Shown: in pieces, positions 6,431 to 7,263 of the stretch
Layout: the number at the start of each line of letters is the position of its first letter
Position numbering within the stretch: position 1 is the first letter of the stretch
Assembly: GCA_028687155.1 (NCBI GenBank)
Contig: JAQUAR010000069.1
Location: forward strand, 1-7,263
Origin: Methylacidiphilaceae bacterium
GTDB taxonomy: Bacteria > Verrucomicrobiota > Verrucomicrobiia > Methylacidiphilales > Methylacidiphilaceae
Direction: 5' to 3'
DNA length: 7,263 bases
The notes under the pieces: model-generated
What the model saw: only the letters and a program-made list of their open reading frames with translations
Database searches by the model: none
What the model was told of the DNA's origin: nothing
Made by a program: the position numbers and the translations under genes

Positions 6431-6637
6431 ATGGAACTGTCTGCCATCTTAATGCCCGCTCCGGAAGGGGGTTATGTTGCTTATAATCCCGAAACGGGGA
6501 CTACGACCGAAGGGGAAACCGTGGAGCAGGCCTTGGAGAATCTTCGGGAAGCAACCGAGCTTTACCTGGAGGAATTTCCCCTGGCCGTCGCCGGACGTCC
6601 GCTGTTGACCTCGTTCCACGTGGCAGAAAATGCCTAG
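6431..6637 (+). CDS. hicB: HicB-family antitoxin, short form
   Basis: A 68-residue protein. MELSAILMPAPEGGYVAYNP (1-20) followed by ETGTTTEGETVEQALENLRE and ATELYLEEF (to residue 49) is the classic HicB/UPF0150 partial RNase H fold: a strand with 'GGYvA..Pe', a 'T.GeTveEAl.Nl.eA.elyle' helix, and a short final strand. In type II HicBA modules HicB binds HicA and covers its active site. This version stops after the core and has no C-terminal helix-turn-helix or ribbon-helix-helix domain, so if it controls its own promoter it must do so otherwise. The antitoxin gene comes first, and its last 8 bases overlap hicA, which points to coupled translation. It lies in a glycosyltransferase cluster but has no obvious role in glycan synthesis. 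Confidence 0.88.
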   Translation: MELSAILMPAPEGGYVAYNPETGTTTEGETVEQALENLREATELYLEEFPLAVAGRPLLTSFHVAENA

Positions 6638-6851
6638 ACTTCCCGTCGTATCCGGGGAAGACGTTGTGGGAGCGTTGCGCCGATTAGGCTTCGCGTTGGT
6701 CCGGCGGCGCGGTAGCCACATGATCCTGCGTCGTGGAAGCGCCGGATGCGTAGTGTCCAATCATCGGGAACTCAAAACGGGAACATTGGCCGGAGTTCTC
6801 AAGCAGGCTGGGATTTCCCCGGAGGAGTTCCTGGACGCGCTGCGCCGTTAA
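6630..6851 (+). CDS. hicA: HicA-family mRNA interferase toxin
   Basis: A 73-residue protein. Residues 7-35 (VSGEDVVGALRRLGFALVRR, then RGSHMILRR) carry the HicA/YcfA signature: an N-terminal helix, then 'GF...r.rGSH' with the catalytic histidine (His30). Then come VVSNHRELKTGTLAGVLKQA (41-60) and GISPEEFLDALRR, matching the usual 'v.vH...lk.GTL..Ilkqagi..eeF'. HicA has a dsRBD-like fold and cleaves mRNA to halt translation until neutralised by HicB. Length is normal for the family, and the catalytic His is present, so the toxin looks intact. The ATG overlaps the last 8 bases of hicB (ATGCCTAG) with no strong ribosome site of its own, as expected for coupled translation. A perfect palindrome starts 20 bases after its stop. 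Confidence 0.92.
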   Translation: MPRLPVVSGEDVVGALRRLGFALVRRRGSHMILRRGSAGCVVSNHRELKTGTLAGVLKQAGISPEEFLDALRR

Positions 6852-6870
6852 ATGGCGGAGTGCATCGCTT

Positions 6871-6889
6871 CGTTCTTCCGGGAAGAACG
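6871..6889. repeat. Perfect 19-base palindrome after hicA
   Basis: CGTTCTTCC (6871-6879), a central G (6880) and GGAAGAACG (6881-6889) are exact inverted repeats. GCATCG occurs on both sides (6862-6867 and 6889-6894) as a direct repeat. In RNA it would form a 7-bp stem with a CCGGG loop. No T tract follows, so as a terminator it would be atypical. A protein-binding operator or a transcript-end stabiliser are alternatives. Confidence 0.6.
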
Positions 6890-6904
6890 CATCGTGGCTT
6901 CCTG

Positions 6905-7057
6905 CGCGGCAGGGAGAGCGAAAGCCGAGGCCTGAGAGCTTTTTCGGAAAGAGTGAGGCTCGTGAGTGGGCCGGGACTTGGCCTACAACCCGAACCTGAG
7001 CTTGGAGCAGGGCTATGCCTTGGCCTGGCCGCCGCGGATCCTGCGGTCCCTGGAGGG
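6905..7057 (+). pseudogene. Remnant of a second GT2 gene (3' end only)
   Basis: From 6972 the sequence encodes RDLAYNPNLSLEQGYALAWP and on. It is 23/25 identical in protein to residues 812-836 of the large GT2 protein, whose third module normally ends this way. Upstream, in a different frame, RESESRGLRAFSER (about 6911-6952) resembles the 'HHESxSRG...F.er' stretch that precedes this end in GT2 proteins. The two parts are out of frame, and a TGA at 6963-6965 stops the downstream frame on its 5' side. This is therefore not a functional gene. Homology may begin a little earlier, just after hicA. The DNA differences from the intact copy are mostly synonymous, so it descends from a related GT2 gene that was once under selection, not from a recent duplication. 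The YNPN part is solid; the ESESRG part is less certain. Confidence 0.7.
6972..7057 (+). repeat. Direct repeat copy B (in the GT2 remnant)
   Basis: Second copy of the sequence at 6194-6279, in the same orientation and 778 bases downstream, with hicBA between the copies. Identity is 65 of 75 bases before a one-base length difference near the end. Confidence 0.88.
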
Positions 7058-7060
7058 GCG

Positions 7061-7263
7061 ACGCGGCTTGAGGCTCGATGCTTGGTTTCCGACGGGGAGC
7101 CCTCAAGCGGTGGAATCGGTCTTAACCCCCATTTCTCGTGCGCCGTGAAAAGGGTGCATCGCCCAGTGGGGAGGGAGTGATCTCCACCCGGCAACTATTG
7201 CTCCAGCCGGAAGCACCCGGAGCGGCTACTGGTGGTAACGCCAGTGGTCGAAGCCTCTGGGGG
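7061..7263. other. Right-edge region without a recognised gene
   Basis: No frame here gives a peptide I recognise. Two short inverted repeats lie close to the edge: GCTCC (7200-7204) with GGAGC (7219-7223), and ACTGG (7228-7232) with CCAGT (7241-7245). One plus frame stays open to the window edge (from about 7177, VISTRQLLLQPEAPGAATGG and on), but without homology support. It may be intergenic DNA or the edge of a mobile element that continues outside. Confidence 0.4.

Noticed and set aside
6194..7057. Direct repeats flanking hicBA as a target-site duplication of an inserting element
   Set aside because: The copies differ at 10 of 75 bases, mostly silently, and are much longer than usual target duplications; there is no transposase or integrase gene between them.
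7150..7263. 3' end of a TnpB/IS605-type gene at the right edge
   Set aside because: The open frame lacks the zinc-ribbon CxxC and DRDxNAA-type motifs expected upstream of a TnpB C-terminus.
1..7263. CRISPR array, tRNA or rRNA genes
   Set aside because: No regularly spaced repeats and no cloverleaf or rRNA core sequences were seen on either strand.

Overview
The window is GC-rich throughout and densely coding. It is a piece of a glycan-assembly (LPS, O-antigen or exopolysaccharide type) gene cluster, probably from a Gram-negative bacterium. The Gram-negative inference rests on a heptosyltransferase-like (GT9) domain, an FkbM-type methyltransferase and several family 2 glycosyltransferase (GT2) modules. 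The exact taxon cannot be read from the sequence; a GC-rich Verrucomicrobiota or proteobacterium would fit, but this is a guess.

Layout from left to right. Positions 2-160 (+) hold the last 52 codons of a GT-B type glycosyltransferase. A short convergent gap (161-218) with two small hairpins separates it from a 702-residue minus-strand gene (219-2327). That gene fuses an FkbM methyltransferase, a charged helical linker and a GT9 domain. A 342-base stretch without a recognisable gene (2328-2669) lies upstream of it. Next comes a compact GT2 enzyme on the minus strand (2670-3689). It is divergent, across 71 bases, from a large plus-strand GT2 protein of 840 residues (3761-6283).

The large protein is the most unusual object here. 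Its first ~280 residues look like a decayed copy of the divergent neighbour that has lost the DDG and DHDD motifs. A complete catalytic GT2 module follows, then a third GT2-like module whose metal-binding positions are also replaced. It therefore appears to carry one active centre between two pseudo-glycosyltransferase modules.

The right part (6284-7263) is accessory. A compact hicB-hicA toxin-antitoxin pair (6431-6851, antitoxin first, 8-base overlap) sits directly after the large gene. After hicA come a perfect 19-base palindrome and a frameshifted remnant of a second GT2 gene. The remnant's last 75 alignable bases match the 3' end of the large gene (65 of 75 identical, differences mostly synonymous). 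The simplest reading is that two related GT2 genes once stood in tandem, and that the second was deleted down to its tail while hicBA came to occupy the space. The last ~200 bases contain inverted repeats but no gene I recognise.

Functionally, the GT4-like tail, GT9, GT2 and multi-module GT2 genes would act in turn on a membrane-linked oligosaccharide, with the FkbM domain adding O-methyl groups. No donor sugar or acceptor can be assigned from sequence alone.
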